Of a stretch of DNA of 64,000 nt, positions 21,443-34,776 are shown piece by piece. The stretch spans positions 1 to 64,000 of the forward strand of contig JBNGIQ010009148.1 of the NCBI GenBank assembly GCA_049999765.1, read 5' to 3'. The first letter of the stretch is position 1. Each line of letters opens with the position of its first letter. A program made the translations under genes and the position numbers. The notes beneath the pieces are model-generated. The model did no database searches. It saw only the letters and a program-made list of their open reading frames with translations, and was not told the DNA's origin. Origin of the DNA: Phaeoceros laevis (Eukaryota; Anthocerotophyta; Anthocerotopsida; Notothyladales).

Positions 21443-22822
21443 TGATGCTCTTTCGCCTGGTGATGAGTTCCTGTCCGGTGTGGGGAAGTAGCAGGCTCGT
21501 TGGCTCAGGAAATCGGAGAAGCCCTTTTGTAGATTCTTTCATTATGAGATAGTGGATAAAGTCTCCCTACTTCAGTAGTGGCTAGGCTTCATCATCAAGG
21601 CTGAGCTGATTTGTTCTACGGCATTCCTCTCTGCTACACATACTTTGGTTCTGCTGTGGGTGAGAAGCTGAGTGCATTCTTTCAATTATGTTGGGGCCGG
21701 TCTGGCAGAATGTCGAAGGGGTATCCACCCAGTGCAAATATACCTGGCTCGGATGCTTCTGTGAATTTTTGGTTGCATGTCCGGGATTTTATCCAGAGGA
21801 CAGTCTTGATAGGGGTATATACACACACTAACGAGTTCTCAGGGGGTTGAGCCTTTTCTTAGAGCAAAGAAGATGGAGGGGGTGACTTCAGCTATCACAA
21901 CGTACTGCAGATATGTGCATCTGAATGTGAGGCATAGATCCGTTCTCCTAGATCTTGCGCAGTTTTCAAGAAGGCGGAATTCGTGACAATTGCAGTGTGG
22001 CAACCTACTCAGCATAGAAGACTAAGTTATACCCTTCGTGACGCAGACACGATAAGTTTAGAGGATTTTGGAGATGGAGCACACCTATTGCTGCTCGTTC
22101 TTCTGACCGTTTACAGTCCTAGGAACTGACGAGAGTTGTGCTAGTGCTGCTTGTGTCAGACTTGGGGCTGCTCAACATTTTTCGCTCCTGGTCTGTAGCT
22201 TATTTCATTGTAATCTACATATGCCTGCTGTGTAGGCTTTAAAGTTGCTTGTCAATCCTCGGGGCTGCTGCGGTCCTCCTATTCTTAATGTAAGCCATGT
22301 TGTAATCACCACAGTGACCACACCCTGCTAGGAGGAGGTTCTAAACTGCTGCACAGGCCCTCCTCTCGATTATACTAAATTTAAAAGTTCCCTTTCAACC
22401 ACTCAGGTGCGACAGACCATTTAAGAAACTTCATCTAGCACAGGCCTTATAACTGGTGGAGATTCTGGAGTAGTCGACTGGTAAAGTTGTTGGCGTGGTA
22501 ATTGCATGTTAGAACTCTCCAACACTCGCTACAGACTTAATCTAATGAGCTTATAGCCTTAGCCCTTGACAGGACAAGAATGGCGCCTTGTCATCGCCTT
22601 TAAAAAGAAACGTGCTTTGGTGGGTCAAGCAATTCAATCAATCAATCTATATAATTCAATACTTGCGGGATGATGTCATGCACGAGGCATGAGTCGCATT
22701 ATTGGTACTGTACTTGTGTCAAAAGACAAAGTTGGTATGTCTCGTTACGAACACCTCCTGCTACTCCGCTATTAGCCAAGGAACCAGTGTGCCCGCTTAG
22801 CGGCATCAATACACGCGGAGCC
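21443..22822. other. Intergenic stretch of 1.4 kb, no gene seen
   Basis: The first few hundred bases are presumably the SEC23 3' UTR. No ORF here has a recognisable domain; the longest (21611-21850) is short and unconvincing. The right end near 22640 (tatataattc) may contain a TATA-like element of the GDSL gene. Confidence 0.4.
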
Positions 22823-24328
22823 ATGGGCGGGAAAGTGCTGCTGTGGCTGTGTCTTGCATCACAAATATGGCTGTTTGAAGCCTCACAAGAAACTAGCGAC
22901 TGCTACTCGGCCATTTTCAGCTTCGGAGACTCTCTTGCTGATACTGGCTCGCAGCAGGCGGCCTTTCCCTTCTCCACAGCAGCGGAGTTTCCTCCATATG
23001 GCATGACATACTTCCACAAACCTGCGAATCGGAACAGTGATGGACGCCTTGTCATCGACTTTCTTGGTGAAATACCTGTCGGCTGTACCTGGATCACACA
23101 TTTGCGATTCCAATAGTTGTCTTTCATGTTTCTGACCAACTGCAGGGTGATGGCAGCTCAAGGGCTGAATTTGCCCTTTTTGAGCCCCTACTTGGAAGGC
23201 GTCCTGTCCAATTTCCAACACGGCGCCAACTTCGCAGCCTCTGGAGCGATAGCTTGTGCTGACAAACGCTACACCGGTACTCCTTTCAACCTCGACGTGC
23301 AGGTGAACCAATTCAAGTCATTCAAGAACAAAGTTGTTGATGCCGCTCAGTTTTCAGGTGAAAACCAGCCCCTCCTGCCGAGAGCAATAGAACCCATACG
23401 CACCCTCCGGTAATTTGTTGTTTACTGTGTGGAGCTGACGATTCAGGACTCACAGGGTCGACCACTGATCCTACAATTTTTGAGGGGCCGTTGTATGTGG
23501 TCTCCATCGGTGGCAATGACATCAAGAATCAATTAGTTGATCTCCCAACTGATGAAGTTATTGCATTTCTCCCCTTGCTGGCTCAGTCAGTACGGACTGC
23601 CTTGTTGGTAGGTGAAGACAATATTGACGCATTTTGTTACATTTCAAAGCTCACCTCATCCTTGACCTCATCCTTGTCTTTGAGCAGGAACTATACGATG
23701 CAGGAGCAAGAAATTTTCTGGTGGGAAACATTCCAGCACAAGGATGTTGTCCTTACGTTCTCACATATTTTCCGGGAAGCCCTGAAGATTATGATGAGTC
23801 CGGCTGCCTGATTTCAGTAAACAACATCATCAGCAGCTACAACAATATGCTCCATGATGTTGTGAAAGATTTGCGCCGCCAGCTTCCAGGATCAAAGTTG
23901 ATATACGCAGATAACTATCAAGTGAACCTGGACATAGTCCGTGAGCCAGGGAAATATGGTGAGGCACTTACCTCCAGGCAGACAGGGGTTGAAAAGGGTG
24001 AAGGGCTTTGAAGTCTTGCCCTCTGACGAGCTCCTGTGTGACGGTTGTTGCAGGGATTAAGAACACTTTACAAGCATGTTGTGGGGGCGGAGGGCCATAC
24101 AATTTCGACGGTAGCCTGTACTGTGGAAAAAGCAAGGTTGTAGACGGTGTAGAAACAAGATACAATGTGTGCTCAAACCCGTCTGAGTATGTCAACTGGG
24201 ATGGCGTCCATTTCACTGAAGCCTACTACAACGTAGTTGCGCAAGGATTCTTATCAGGGCAGTATTTGGAGCCACCCTTGCCTCTGCAGAGCTGCCAGGC
24301 GGTGAACCGTCGAATTTCCAGCTCTTAG
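22823..24328 (+). CDS. Secreted GDSL esterase/lipase, five exons
   Basis: Exons 22823-23066, 23157-23357, 23456-23607, 23688-23958 and 24054-24328 join in frame to 380 residues, a normal length for plant GDSL (SGNH) hydrolases. A hydrophobic signal peptide (VLLWLCLASQIWLF) covers about residues 4-20, so the enzyme should be secreted or apoplastic. The nucleophile Ser37 lies in FSFGDSLADTG, the block III Asn169 in SIGGNDI, and the C-terminal Asp339 and His342 in NWDGVHFTEAY, so the catalytic set is complete. Conserved phrases (DGRLVIDFL, CCGGGGPYNF) resemble the ENOD8/alpha-fucosidase-like branch. Such enzymes hydrolyse acyl esters of lipids or cell-wall polymers, and the substrate cannot be read from sequence. 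All four introns are GT-AG and 80-98 bp. The upstream ATG at 22670 would need an unusual leader and is less likely. Confidence 0.93.
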
Positions 24329-25431
24329 TGTGAGCAGATATGACTTGACCAGTGCAAAGGATAGGCCTCTCTCAGATTGGAGTTTCTGGTAAGCTGTGCC
24401 TATGCAACCATGGCAGGTACCAACAAGCTTTTTGTTTTTATAAGGTCACCAGGCCCGGGCTGCCATGGAGCAAAACATTTGATCCCTCATTATTTATTGC
24501 ATAAATTTGCTGCAAAGGTTCATTTGAACATTCTTGAAAGTGTTGACTCAATGCCCCCCCCTCTTTGTGATTGCAATCAGGTGCCCCGCAAAAGGTCCTA
24601 ATTAAGAATCCCATGGGGGCAGTGCAACTGCTGCCCAATATCATTTCAGAACCCGTGAAGAGGGATAGCTTGGGGCTTGCAACAATAGGTCAGTGGCCTG
24701 TATACATGTCGGTGGAATTAAACAGTGTTCATCTCCAGCAGTCAAAGACGTGCCTGGAATAAACGTCTTGATCCTTTTGCCAGCAACCAAGGAGTATCCT
24801 GCTCATCAGCCTGTAGCAGCTGGTGGATGGTAGCATACAAGTTCACATTATCATGCTGCTGGTCACTGTTTGGAGTTGTTTCAACCAACCTGTCGACTGG
24901 TGGGTATCTCCATAAAAAAGGTACCTTGAGGGGGAATCCATCTACACCTATGGGCCACTCTACCAACGCTGTGCTGCTTGAGTTGATGTGGGGGCACTTC
25001 TAAGCTGTTTTTGGCCGTGACTCAGGTGGCGTGTAAACTGTGCTGTTGCTATAGTTAGTGGGAGGAACGGTAGCATGTACGAGGACTAACCAGACGTGCA
25101 GTGCACTTTGTTAGTTCGGCCCGCCACGCTCGCCCACGCCCCATGAGATAATGATGGTCGCTCAGGACTGGAGCCTGACTTACCCGGTCTGTGGTAAACA
25201 TTGCGCCACAGAGCTGGCTGCTTGCCTGGATGCGTCCCCGAGGTTGCTGCAGTGGGGGGAGATAGAGGCAATTTTGCAAGCGCACAGGGATCAGTAGCTA
25301 GCAGCGAGTGTCGCTGCAGCAGAGGTGTGGTGCAGGCGGTGAGTGCAGGCGTGCCGGCATAGTTGGGAGAGCTCGAGCCACGAGGCTGGGGGCGGCTCGG
25401 CTACGTGCGCACGGGAGGTGCGCATTCTTAG
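24329..25431. other. Intergenic stretch of 1.1 kb, no gene seen
   Basis: Holds the GDSL 3' end and the promoter of the TPX2-like gene. Short frames on both strands (up to 92 codons) have no recognisable motif. Confidence 0.4.
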
Positions 25432-27879
25432 ATGTTTGGCACTCGGTCCGCTGAGGACGTTTCTGGAAGCCTGCTGGTGCTGGGGTGCATGCTGAGCAAG
25501 CAATGGCTGGACATCTGCGGAACCGATCAGGAAACCGATGATCCCGGCAAGATCATAGTGGTTGAGAATAGAATAGGGCCGATCCGGCTGTCAGCGTATG
25601 AGATTATGAAGCAGCAACCCGAGCAGCAGCAGGTCCAAGACGGGCGAGCTTCCAATTCTTCTCCTGGCGACGGAGACAGGGTGTCTCTTTTGCAGGCGCG
25701 CAAGAGCGTAGATTCGCCGCCCTCCAGCGCCGGTGGTCGCAGCCCGCCAGCAGCTGTCGTGGCTGCCAGTCCTCGGGTGGTGGGGGAGCACACATCCAAG
25801 CCGCCCTCCGCCGCCGCATCAGATTCGGTTGCCAAGCGAGCAGCCTACTTCGAAGGGCACCTGTCCAGGTCCTCCTCTTCCCGATCGTCCAGCAAAAGGA
25901 GCTCCGGAGGGAGCGAGGTCGCCAGCCCCACGGAGATGCGGCGTTCGGCAGGAATGGAAGGGTCGCCCTTAACGAGGAGGTTCAGCTTCTCGTCGGCTGA
26001 CAGCTCAGATCGGGAGACCCGCAGAGGAGGAATGATGCCCGGGAAGCAAGACCATCCTGAAGGACTGGCCAAGGCCTCCGGTCCCAGACTGTCCTCCGGA
26101 TCAAGGAGCAGCAGTGGCAGGGAGATCGGCCCAGCACGGAGAGGCGAGCCACGGGACAACCATGGGCCTCGATTCTCGACAGAGTCGGATGAGCAGTCGA
26201 GTGCGCACGAGGACGACTCTGACACTAGAATCAAGCACGTGATTGCTAGCCCTGTTGCGTCCAGGGATGCCAAGCAGCTGCAGGAGCTCCGGCAGTTGGC
26301 TCAGGAGTACGAGGCTCACATCCAGAAGAACCGGCTCCCGATCAACGGAAAGCTTCTGGAGGATACATCAGAAGAGGACACGCACGGGAGCGATGGCTAC
26401 CGCTCAAAGAGGGACAAGAGTGGCTTCAACGGGGGCTCGCCGGAGGAAAAGCATCACATGACTGGCACTGCCGCATCCAGCTACAAAGTCTCCAAGCCCG
26501 TAGCTCGCGTTTCCAAGGTGCGCCAAGAGCAAGGCTCCGATCCTGGCCTCAAACCGATTGCCACCAGAGCGAGAAGGGCCAGCAGCGGAGAAGAGGACAC
26601 TTGGGTGTGCACCCCTTCCTACCACCAAACTGCGCCGGTTGCTCGTCCGAATTTCACCGTTCCGCAGCCGTTCAATCTGGGGACTCCGAGGACGCCCGCA
26701 AGCTTTAGAGCCGGTGGTGGTGGTAGACCATCGGATCCCGAGACTCCAGGTAGGCGCTTTGCAGGCACTCCCACCGTGAAGCAGCCCAAGCCAGGAGGTC
26801 AAGTGGAGGAGTATGCAGATGCCATTTTCCACGCACAGCAGCAGCAGCAGCGGCATGCCCAGGAGCAGCAGCAGCAGCACGCGTACGCACTGGCCGCGAA
26901 GCGCAAGCCGAGCCAGCCAGTGACAGAGGCAGTGAATGTCAGCTTCAAGGTTGATGAAAGAGCTGAGAAGAGGAGGGAGTACTACCGGAAGCTGGAAGAG
27001 AGACTCCACACCATGGAAGCAGAGAAGCATCTCATGGAAGCCAAGGCCCGGGAGGAGTTCGAGGCAGAGATCAGGGAGCTCCGGAGAAGGCTCAACTTCA
27101 AAGCTAATCCCATGCCCAGCTTCTACTATGAACCCCCGCCACCCAAGGCTGAGATCAAGAAGATTCCTCCCACGCGTGCGAGGTCGCCCAAGCTGGGTCG
27201 CCGGAACAACTCCAGATCTGCGGAAAGCTTGGAGATGCCCAAATTTGCAGAAGCTTCCCCCAAGGTCGACAGCGGCTTGCACTTGCCTGCTGTCACGAAT
27301 CCCACCTCGGAGACGCACTCCAACTTCAAGCCGGAGACCATCCTGGAGGCGCCTGCAAAGGAGCTCGACACTAGCATCGTCGTCTCTAATCAGACTGCTG
27401 CGCTTACCACGGAAACACCATCAGCCTTGGAGACACTGGCTCCTGCCGCATCCCAGAAGCCCGAGAATGGCAGCGCCAGCTCCGATGTAGGCGTCTCCTT
27501 CACCCGATCCACGTCACTTGAGGCTGCCAGAGCTGCCAAGGCGACCAGAATCGCCCTCATCGAGGAGGCGGCTTCAACCGATGAGAGCTGGCTCAACCGT
27601 AACGCACACCACTCCTCCGACGCCTTGTACAACGAGATCGAGAGCATTCTTGGCGCTTCAAGAGCTGGAAGAGCGTACCGAAGCCGTCAAGACAAGCCCC
27701 GGTATCAAGAAGCGGGCGACGATCCACCATGGCTGGGTCGCTCCGTCGTCGACTCTGCTTCTGCTGAAAGTGCCCATGGACCGGTAGAGTCCACCATGAA
27801 CCTGGAAGGGATCGCCAAGCTGAGGACCATAAGGACCTCGCCAGCAGCTCAGACTAACCATCGAGGAGGGCAGAGTTGA
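25432..27879 (+). CDS. TPX2-domain microtubule protein, WVD2/WDL-like, intronless
   Basis: The single frame of 815 codons starts at ATG 25432. Residues about 505-590 form a TPX2 C-terminal (KLEEK-type) domain: [18 protein letters not shown], then [20 protein letters not shown] and [15 protein letters not shown], the hallmark of the WAVE-DAMPENED2-like family. These proteins bind and bundle cortical microtubules and influence anisotropic growth. The flanks are predicted disordered: Ser/Arg-rich (residues 90-240) and Gln-rich (about 465-485), with Pro and Ala patches. The first 70 residues are more ordered ([19 protein letters not shown]) and I do not recognise them as part of a typical WDL protein. 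At 815 residues it is longer than most WDL members, and it lacks introns, which known seed-plant WDL genes have. A long antisense frame inside it (26404-27318) is a codon-bias shadow. Confidence 0.85.
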   Translation: MFGTRSAEDVSGSLLVLGCMLSKQWLDICGTDQETDDPGKIIVVENRIGPIRLSAYEIMKQQPEQQQVQDGRASNSSPGDGDRVSLLQARKSVDSPPSSAGGRSPPAAVVAASPRVVGEHTSKPPSAAASDSVAKRAAYFEGHLSRSSSSRSSSKRSSGGSEVASPTEMRRSAGMEGSPLTRRFSFSSADSSDRETRRGGMMPGKQDHPEGLAKASGPRLSSGSRSSSGREIGPARRGEPRDNHGPRFSTESDEQSSAHEDDSDTRIKHVIASPVASRDAKQLQELRQLAQEYEAHIQKNRLPINGKLLEDTSEEDTHGSDGYRSKRDKSGFNGGSPEEKHHMTGTAASSYKVSKPVARVSKVRQEQGSDPGLKPIATRARRASSGEEDTWVCTPSYHQTAPVARPNFTVPQPFNLGTPRTPASFRAGGGGRPSDPETPGRRFAGTPTVKQPKPGGQVEEYADAIFHAQQQQQRHAQEQQQQHAYALAAKRKPSQPVTEAVNVSFKVDERAEKRREYYRKLEERLHTMEAEKHLMEAKAREEFEAEIRELRRRLNFKANPMPSFYYEPPPPKAEIKKIPPTRARSPKLGRRNNSRSAESLEMPKFAEASPKVDSGLHLPAVTNPTSETHSNFKPETILEAPAKELDTSIVVSNQTAALTTETPSALETLAPAASQKPENGSASSDVGVSFTRSTSLEAARAAKATRIALIEEAASTDESWLNRNAHHSSDALYNEIESILGASRAGRAYRSRQDKPRYQEAGDDPPWLGRSVVDSASAESAHGPVESTMNLEGIAKLRTIRTSPAAQTNHRGGQS

Positions 27880-28420
27880 GAATCGTGTACTAGTTTCTGC
27901 ATGTTGCCGTTCTGTTGTGCTATGTATTCTTTCTGCTCCGACGCAGCTGGTTGTTTCGCCTTCTTTAGTAGCATCTTGGCAAGATGTGATGTAGAAGGAG
28001 TTGTATCATCCACCCCATACACATTGTGAGGGTATGTCCTCCACATCCAGTGTAGCCTGCTTCATGCACCACTCAATTTGAGAGACTTGTTCGAAACTAG
28101 TGACATGGCCCTTCTTGCAGCAACTCGTGTAACAAGACACTGCCAGAAAACGCGCCTCACATGAGATAGTTGTCATGATCAGTATCGATACAATCGATGT
28201 TCTATGATATTCCTGCCGTAGCAAATCACCGGAATGGAGTGACAAAACAACGCCTTATTACTCCAGGTCCTTGCCATCCTTGGTCGGCCGTCCTGGCCAT
28301 ATGAATTGCATCCAGCGTCAAGCATCCAGCTAGAATAGACCCAGTTCATCGTAGCCCAGGCTAACTTGGTCAGGTAAAGGTGCTAAGAATTCCTGTATTG
28401 GATGACAGGCACTGGTTCTG
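27880..28420. other. Convergent intergenic region
   Basis: About 540 bp lie between the stop of the TPX2-like gene (plus) and the stop of MOS14 (minus), so both 3' UTRs should be here. No gene was seen. Confidence 0.45.
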
Positions 28421-31400
28421 CTATCCCTGTTGCCGAGTCAAGGATAAATTGAGGGGCTCAAGGGCAGCCTGAGCGGCCTGTAATACTCTCTTATTTCGGC
28501 GGCACACGTCAGATAGCTCTTCTAGCGCGTTAGCAATTGTGGGGGACTCCGTCCCTACACCGGCGGCCGAGATAGCCTGGACAAAGCTATGACGCTCCTT
28601 CTCTGAGATGACTGAGGAAGGGATCAAGGATATCGCGTCTCGAGCCCAGGGAACAATCTCTGGACCACCGAGACGTGCTAGCGACATTAGGGTGTAGGTC
28701 ACCTGGTTGCAGCAGCATAACTGAGTTAGAAGGAAACTGACTAGCTAGCATAACCTTTCTGCAGGAACTAATGTACAAGTGCTAACCTCAGATAGCCGCG
28801 ACTCTGGCAGAGCCCCTGTCAGAGCTGCGATAAGCAATCTGGTCAACGTTGGCCCACGAGGGATAACCACAGCATCAATGGAGGCTCGAAATTGCTTTCC
28901 CGAGGACGTTTTTGGCAGCTCAAAAATCTCTTGCAGGAACGTCAAAATTGAACGGGAAGCCTCCCTGCATTCAAAAGGCATCAGGAACGCATCAAAGCAC
29001 AATAGACTGGATAGATCAAAAGGGAGGAGAGCTTCGCTTAAGAAAACTGCAAAGTATGCATTTTACCTGTGCTGCAATGTGATTCCAGTCATAGCACAAT
29101 CAATCAGTGGTGGAATCGAGTTGCTTTGGATCAGCAAATGAGGGCAGTATCTTATACATCTTGAGCCCAATAAAAAACAGTCATCTGCAACATCTGGGCG
29201 TGAAGTGAACTCCTGAAACCCCAAGGAATACCTTTCTATCAGCAGTATGCAGCAATTCAGAGAACCATTCACCATGAATATCACATTGATCATAATGTAA
29301 AGCCTAATTAACATACCTGTACACTTGTTAGAAGACTGACGGTTTGTGCAAAGAGATTCGTCATAAGCCCTCTTAACAACTCCGAGCAGCCTGAATCGCT
29401 TCCAAACACCTGCAACTCTCCTACAAGAATTAGGTGCATGCACCTTCAAAGCAGAGAAAAGTGCATGTCTGCACGACCAGTTCAAGTGGATACAAGTCAA
29501 TTCAAAGTCAGCAATCTCATCACATACATACCTTCACAATTTCACTGGATACATATAGAAAACATGAATGCTGGTTCTGCCTGAACCTTGTTATAACCTC
29601 ATTCAAAATACTCGGTAGGAAATGATACAACGTCCTTCCACAGGTACGGATCTAAAGAAAAAACGAAGCAAAAAATCTCGATGAGAAGACGTCAAAGGTT
29701 GCATATGCACCATCTGATACAGCACACAAACTTCAGCTCCTATTGAGCAAAGTGTGCAGACTTACTCCATACTTAATGGCCCTGCAAAGTCTCTCCATAG
29801 TTCTCACGTCGGCAGCTCTTCTACAAGGAGGGAAAAAAGGATGTCATTTGGTCTGTCTGACAGACAGCCACAGAACAGTTGGGAAGGCAAACTTCGGAAC
29901 TCCAACTTGAGAAAGTCTTACTGATTGAATACTTCTTGGAAAAGAGGCCACATTCTGATGAAAGCCTCAGCCAAGTGCCCAGGATCAGTCACAAATCTGA
30001 AGTGACAAAAAATCATGATTCCCATCAGTAGCTGTTGAACATGCCAGCACGTAATTCGACAAAGATCAAAGGCAGGCAAGCAACCCTCACCTAAAAACGT
30101 TAGCAATTCTGTCAATTGGAATAGTATATTGGCTTGACGAGAACTGTTGGTTAGCTCCTGGCGCTTGTGCCGCTGTAACCACTTGCTGATTTCAGAGTGC
30201 AGGTAATTCCATCATCAGATTTATGAGGAAAATGCTGCAATGGAGTTTCAATAGGACCTCCATACAACGTACCTCCAAAGGTTGAACGATGGGCACATAG
30301 AGCGCTGTAAGAGCTTCAGGTAATCCAGATGAGGGAAGGGCACTAACTACAGTACTGTGCAAAACAGAGTTTGTTAGAGATTGACAAATTCGCCAAGTGG
30401 TGCTTCTCTGAGAAGTAGCTGTGCTTGAGTTCAAACTTCAACAAAGGACACCACTAATACCTCAGACCCTCCACAATCTGAAGCTCATCATCAGAAGAGA
30501 GCTCAACACCTGTGTCCTTGGTGATAACCTGTCGGTAGACAGTTAGCAGAGCAACGATCTCACCAGCCAGTTGTTTCCTGCACGCTGTTGAATCAGAAGC
30601 TACACAGTTAGTATGCTGCAGCTCAGTACACTGGAATCTAAGCATCTTCTGATCGAAGTTAACACAATCCCTTTACCATCGCAAACATGCTTCAATGCTA
30701 ATGCAGCAGCTGCTGCAGGATCATCTCCTGCAGAGAGTGCATTGATCAATAGATCAAGCAAGGATGGCAGCAAGCTTGTTGAACAGGAAGCAACCCCCAA
30801 CCAGTCAGCAAATGCTGCAACTGTTAAAGACGCTGCACAGGGACCACAAAGAGGATAGTTAAAGATACAGCATCATAATGCTCTCAAAAAACATGTCTCG
30901 ATTGTGGTCTCAACGTACCAGTGTACAACAGCTGCGCTTGACGAGGAAGTTGTGGAAGCGAGGCCATTATCTGTTAATACATTGCAACTCAGCATCTCCC
31001 CTCACAATAGGAGGATGTCGTAATGTTGCAGTGACTTCCAAGTTGTTTGCAATAAAACAGAGCTGTCAACTCACACTGGGTAGCAGAGAGTCCTCAACAG
31101 GTACAGCCTTGGCAATAGCACGAATGCAGTACAACGATGCCTCCACAGGCCGCCAATCCCATCCTGGATTCCCAACCTCACTTCCAGCCTACACCACAAA
31201 GTCCAAAAAGAGCCTCTTAATAAACGTGCCTTCTTTTATAAAACCTAGCCTTGAGAAGCACAAATCCTTATAAAAGGGTTAAACGACATCTAACTTGGAA
31301 TAGAGGCTGTGCAAGCAACTGCAGCGTGGTTTCCCCTCCCAACACACTTGAGGCATCCATCAACAAGTCAGCGACAGCTGCAAGCAGAACGCAACAAAGT

Positions 31401-34400
31401 CAGACCTGCAAGATTCAAAGCCATTATCCTTCTGAGAGCAGGTTTAGTTAATGCTACAGCGTTTGTGTCTCCTGGTTACCGTATCGTGTTTCTTTGAAAT
31501 CAGCACGCTCATCCTTTCTCCAGGACTCAAAATCCGATGGATAAGTCACTCGAAAGCTAACCTAGAGCAACAGCACACACCAGATTCACGGTTGAGAATG
31601 CATTGAGCTGAGTTGGCATTCCAGATGTACCAGTTTCTGGAAATCACCATCAGATAACTATTATGACCGAGCCTGTCAATCCTGGTTAGCGTCTAGCTGT
31701 TGTGTAGGATCAAGTACATTTTTCCAACACATCAATTCCTAGCAACCACAGCTCTGGAGGTATAAGAACAGATGCGCACCAAAGAAACAAGCAGCTTGAA
31801 GGTTCCGTTAAAGGCCAAAAGCCGCCGTTCCTTCTCAGCTTCAATCCCCGATTCTCCCTCTGAAGATCTGAAATCCTCATAAGTCTCTCTGCAGATGAAA
31901 AAGTATCATCATATGAGGCGTACAACTTACTGATGTACATGTTCACCTTTCATGGAACATAAGCAACAGGAGGCCCCTTTTGTTGATTCCTGCTAGCTCA
32001 AATGTCCAATATTACAAACAGACCTGCTGGTCAATGACCTACTAAGCCGATGCCAAAAATTAAATGTGATCGATGCAATGTCATAGCTTGGATGAGAAGT
32101 CACTTCCGCCAGAGCTTCAACTATCAGCAAAGCTTCCGAGGACCCTGCAATACCACACACGAAAGTATGATCTGAAGCTCCTTTTTCACCTTCCTCAGTT
32201 GCATAATTAGGACCGTCCAGGAGACACCATGCAATAACTCAAAATGAGTTTGGAACTTATCATATCTGCTCTGAATATATCTGTGCCCAGCATGCCAGCC
32301 CTTACCAGTAGCAATAAGGTCAACATAAGATTCCCCCATCTCAGCAAATAAGTACGCCATGCCTTTTGTGATCTCTTCATCCTGAAAAAAATGAAGCCAC
32401 CAACATAAACATACTGACTCAAGACTTCAATCTACATACCTTGCAAGAATCCTCAGTATCAAAACTTTGAGCTTACCTCGTCATGACTGAGATCATCTGG
32501 ATTAACATCCTCTCCTTGTCTAGATTTTTGCTCAACCATAGCTGCCTGTACAGGAGACAGATGGACAACTCGGTGATTTTAATGTTTTCTGTGCATCTAC
32601 TGATGGCTTGGTAAGAAGTAATACTATATGGACACCTACCTTAACAGCAACAGAAAATCTCGGTCTTAATGCCATTACTTTTGGCACAATCACTTGCACA
32701 AGTGGCATGTGGGCTGCCAAGTCGACGGGAGTTCCACTTACGGTGTAGCGAATAAGCTCACACACCCCTGAACCAAGCAGAAGGGAATTCTATGAGACAC
32801 CAAGTTTGGCAAGTCTCACTTCAAGTAGCATGCTTACAGAAACCTGCTTTCAGTGGGTTTCACCCAAGTCTGCAGTAAACAAAGTAACATGCTCGAGTCT
32901 CTTGCATGAACCATATTTTGCTGTAGTTAGTACATGCAAACTCTGACAATCATGACACAGCTGCTTATCTGTGCTCTACCTGATGGTCTGCATTTTTCGG
33001 TGTTGGAGGACTGGTGGAAATTATGAGATTCTTTTAAGTTACAATCACTGCCAGGTGATTTACAGCCAGCACAGGTAGAAGCTACAGTGAGGTTTCCAGC
33101 CAACATCTCACCATTCAATACACTTAACCAGAACGGCTAACAGACCCCCAACACAGTAGCTATCAGGAGCTTAGTACTGATATCAGGCAGGTCAGGGTCG
33201 ACTCACAAGAACAGCGTACCATCGACTGCTGCATCAAATGTTTGTGGCAGATCAAGGCCAGACAATGTCGCGGCCACTAGTGGATGTGCAGCCAGGGCCA
33301 AACCATGATTCCTGCCTTCACAAAGCACTCGATCACGATAAAATTCCCAAGAAGCACAAACTAATTCAGTGATCATGTGATTGCGTTGGAATTGGAAATA
33401 CACCTACCCAGTGCTCAATCGCAGCCAGCTTGCAAAGGCACGCAGGGCCTGTTGGATAGAAAACAGCAAAGCTGAATCACTCCACACAACGACAGTCCAG
33501 TACTTCAAAGATTTCTGATAAGTAGAGGAGATAAGTTGGACAAGCGAGGTAAACCTTCTCACGGAGATCTAAAAAACCGTTCTTCACGCAAGCTGTTAAT
33601 AAGTTGAAGGCGTCTGGTACAGCAGCCATCAATTCTCGATGAAACTGACGGCGCTGCTCAGGTCTAACTGCAATTTTATAGCTATTTGCTTCCTGCAAGA
33701 AAAATGAAAATATGAGTACAGCGTAGCACTTGAACCCTGCTCAGAATGTGTATATACATAGCACCAGGTGATCAGACGCCTCAACATGCCTGAGGAAGAA
33801 CTGCAAGCAACTCCAGGAGTACAGGGATGGCCTCAGTATGAGAACCAAGCTGATTCCCAAGCCATTTCACAACACCCCCTTCCCATTCGTCTGCAGGCAT
33901 TTGTACTGCTAAGGCTGCCATGGCCAAACATAGCTGGAGCGTGACTGTAGTCAGTGATAGGACCAGGTTCAACAAGTTTGTGAGGACGCCACGCCAAAGT
34001 CCACAGCTATAAACTCTGTCACCATGCAAGGAAACACTCATCACCAGTCAGCTGCATACCTGCGTTCTAACAGTAGCAGGTCCTTGACGAAACTTTACAA
34101 GAAGGGCCTGCACAGCCGAGGTAAAATTATTCATCAGAGAGTTATGCTCTGTGGAGCGTGTCCTGCACTCTGTGTGATACGCAAGCCTTAGAAACTTACC
34201 AGCAAGGAACCCCTCAAAGACAGTGGTGCATTCTGGGGCAGCTCCTCGAGATCACGTTGTATCTGCTTGCAGACAAGAGATGTAAGTCCCCCATGAGCAC
34301 AAGAACACCAACACAGCTCAACGTTACAACAATCGAAACAATAAGCACCTTCGTACGGACTGTTTGGGCGCAGAAGTACAGCACTTCAAGGCTGCTACTT

Positions 34401-34776
34401 GATTCATGGAGTAGGCTATCTGCTACCTGCAGACCACAAGTTAAAGCTGACTTATATGAAAACTTCATTCAAATCGATAATGCCTACACGATGTCCCCGT
34501 TCAGAGTCCCACAGCATCTGTGTGCCAGCCGGCACAATTTCGCTCACGCAGTAAGCAATGCACTGAGCTGGCCATATAATTTCACCGATGGGCACGCCGT
34601 CCACCGACTGAATCGCAACCCGAAGTTGAACGTACCTGCCAGGCTTCGATAGTCTGCTGGAACTTCTCCAGCCATGAGTTGGCATTGGCTCGGATGTCGG
34701 GGTCTGGGTGGTGGTAGAGCGCTTGCAGCGCGTCCAGCAGGGTAGCACCCGGGGTGGGGGCTGCGGATGCTGCCAT
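28421..34776 (-). CDS. MOS14: Transportin-SR / MOS14 (TNPO3-type importin), 29 exons
   Basis: This nuclear import receptor carries SR splicing factors into the nucleus; in Arabidopsis it supports immunity through correct splicing. Exons from the 5' end (minus strand): 34776-34636, 34426-34349, 34262-34200, 34107-34060, 33933-33790, 33692-33555, 33448-33408, 33311-33220, 32767-32640, 32545-32477, 32381-32306, 32144-32043, 31946-31931, 31888-31780, 31561-31480, 31377-31295, 31188-31075, 30970-30919, 30832-30677, 30584-30461, 30354-30273, 30185-30091, 29996-29922, 29820-29766, 29651-29532, 29409-29317, 29212-29067, 28964-28787, 28702-28421. They join in frame to about 993 residues (Arabidopsis about 958). 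The N-terminus (ALYHHPDPDIRANANSWL) and C-terminus (EELSDVCRRNKRVLQAA) match the family, as does FTSRPDVADDCFLLGSRC. Exon 13 is only 16 nt. The intron after exon 5 has a GC donor. HEAT repeats fill the protein. Confidence 0.94.

Noticed and set aside
22670-22822. Upstream ATG for the GDSL esterase
   Set aside because: The added 51 residues are Cys/Arg/Tyr-rich and would bury the signal peptide. The ATG at 22823 gives a normal secreted protein.
26404-27318. 304-codon minus-strand open frame
   Set aside because: It is antisense to the TPX2/WVD2-like gene and reflects GC-rich codon bias; it contains Leu and Arg runs and no known motif.
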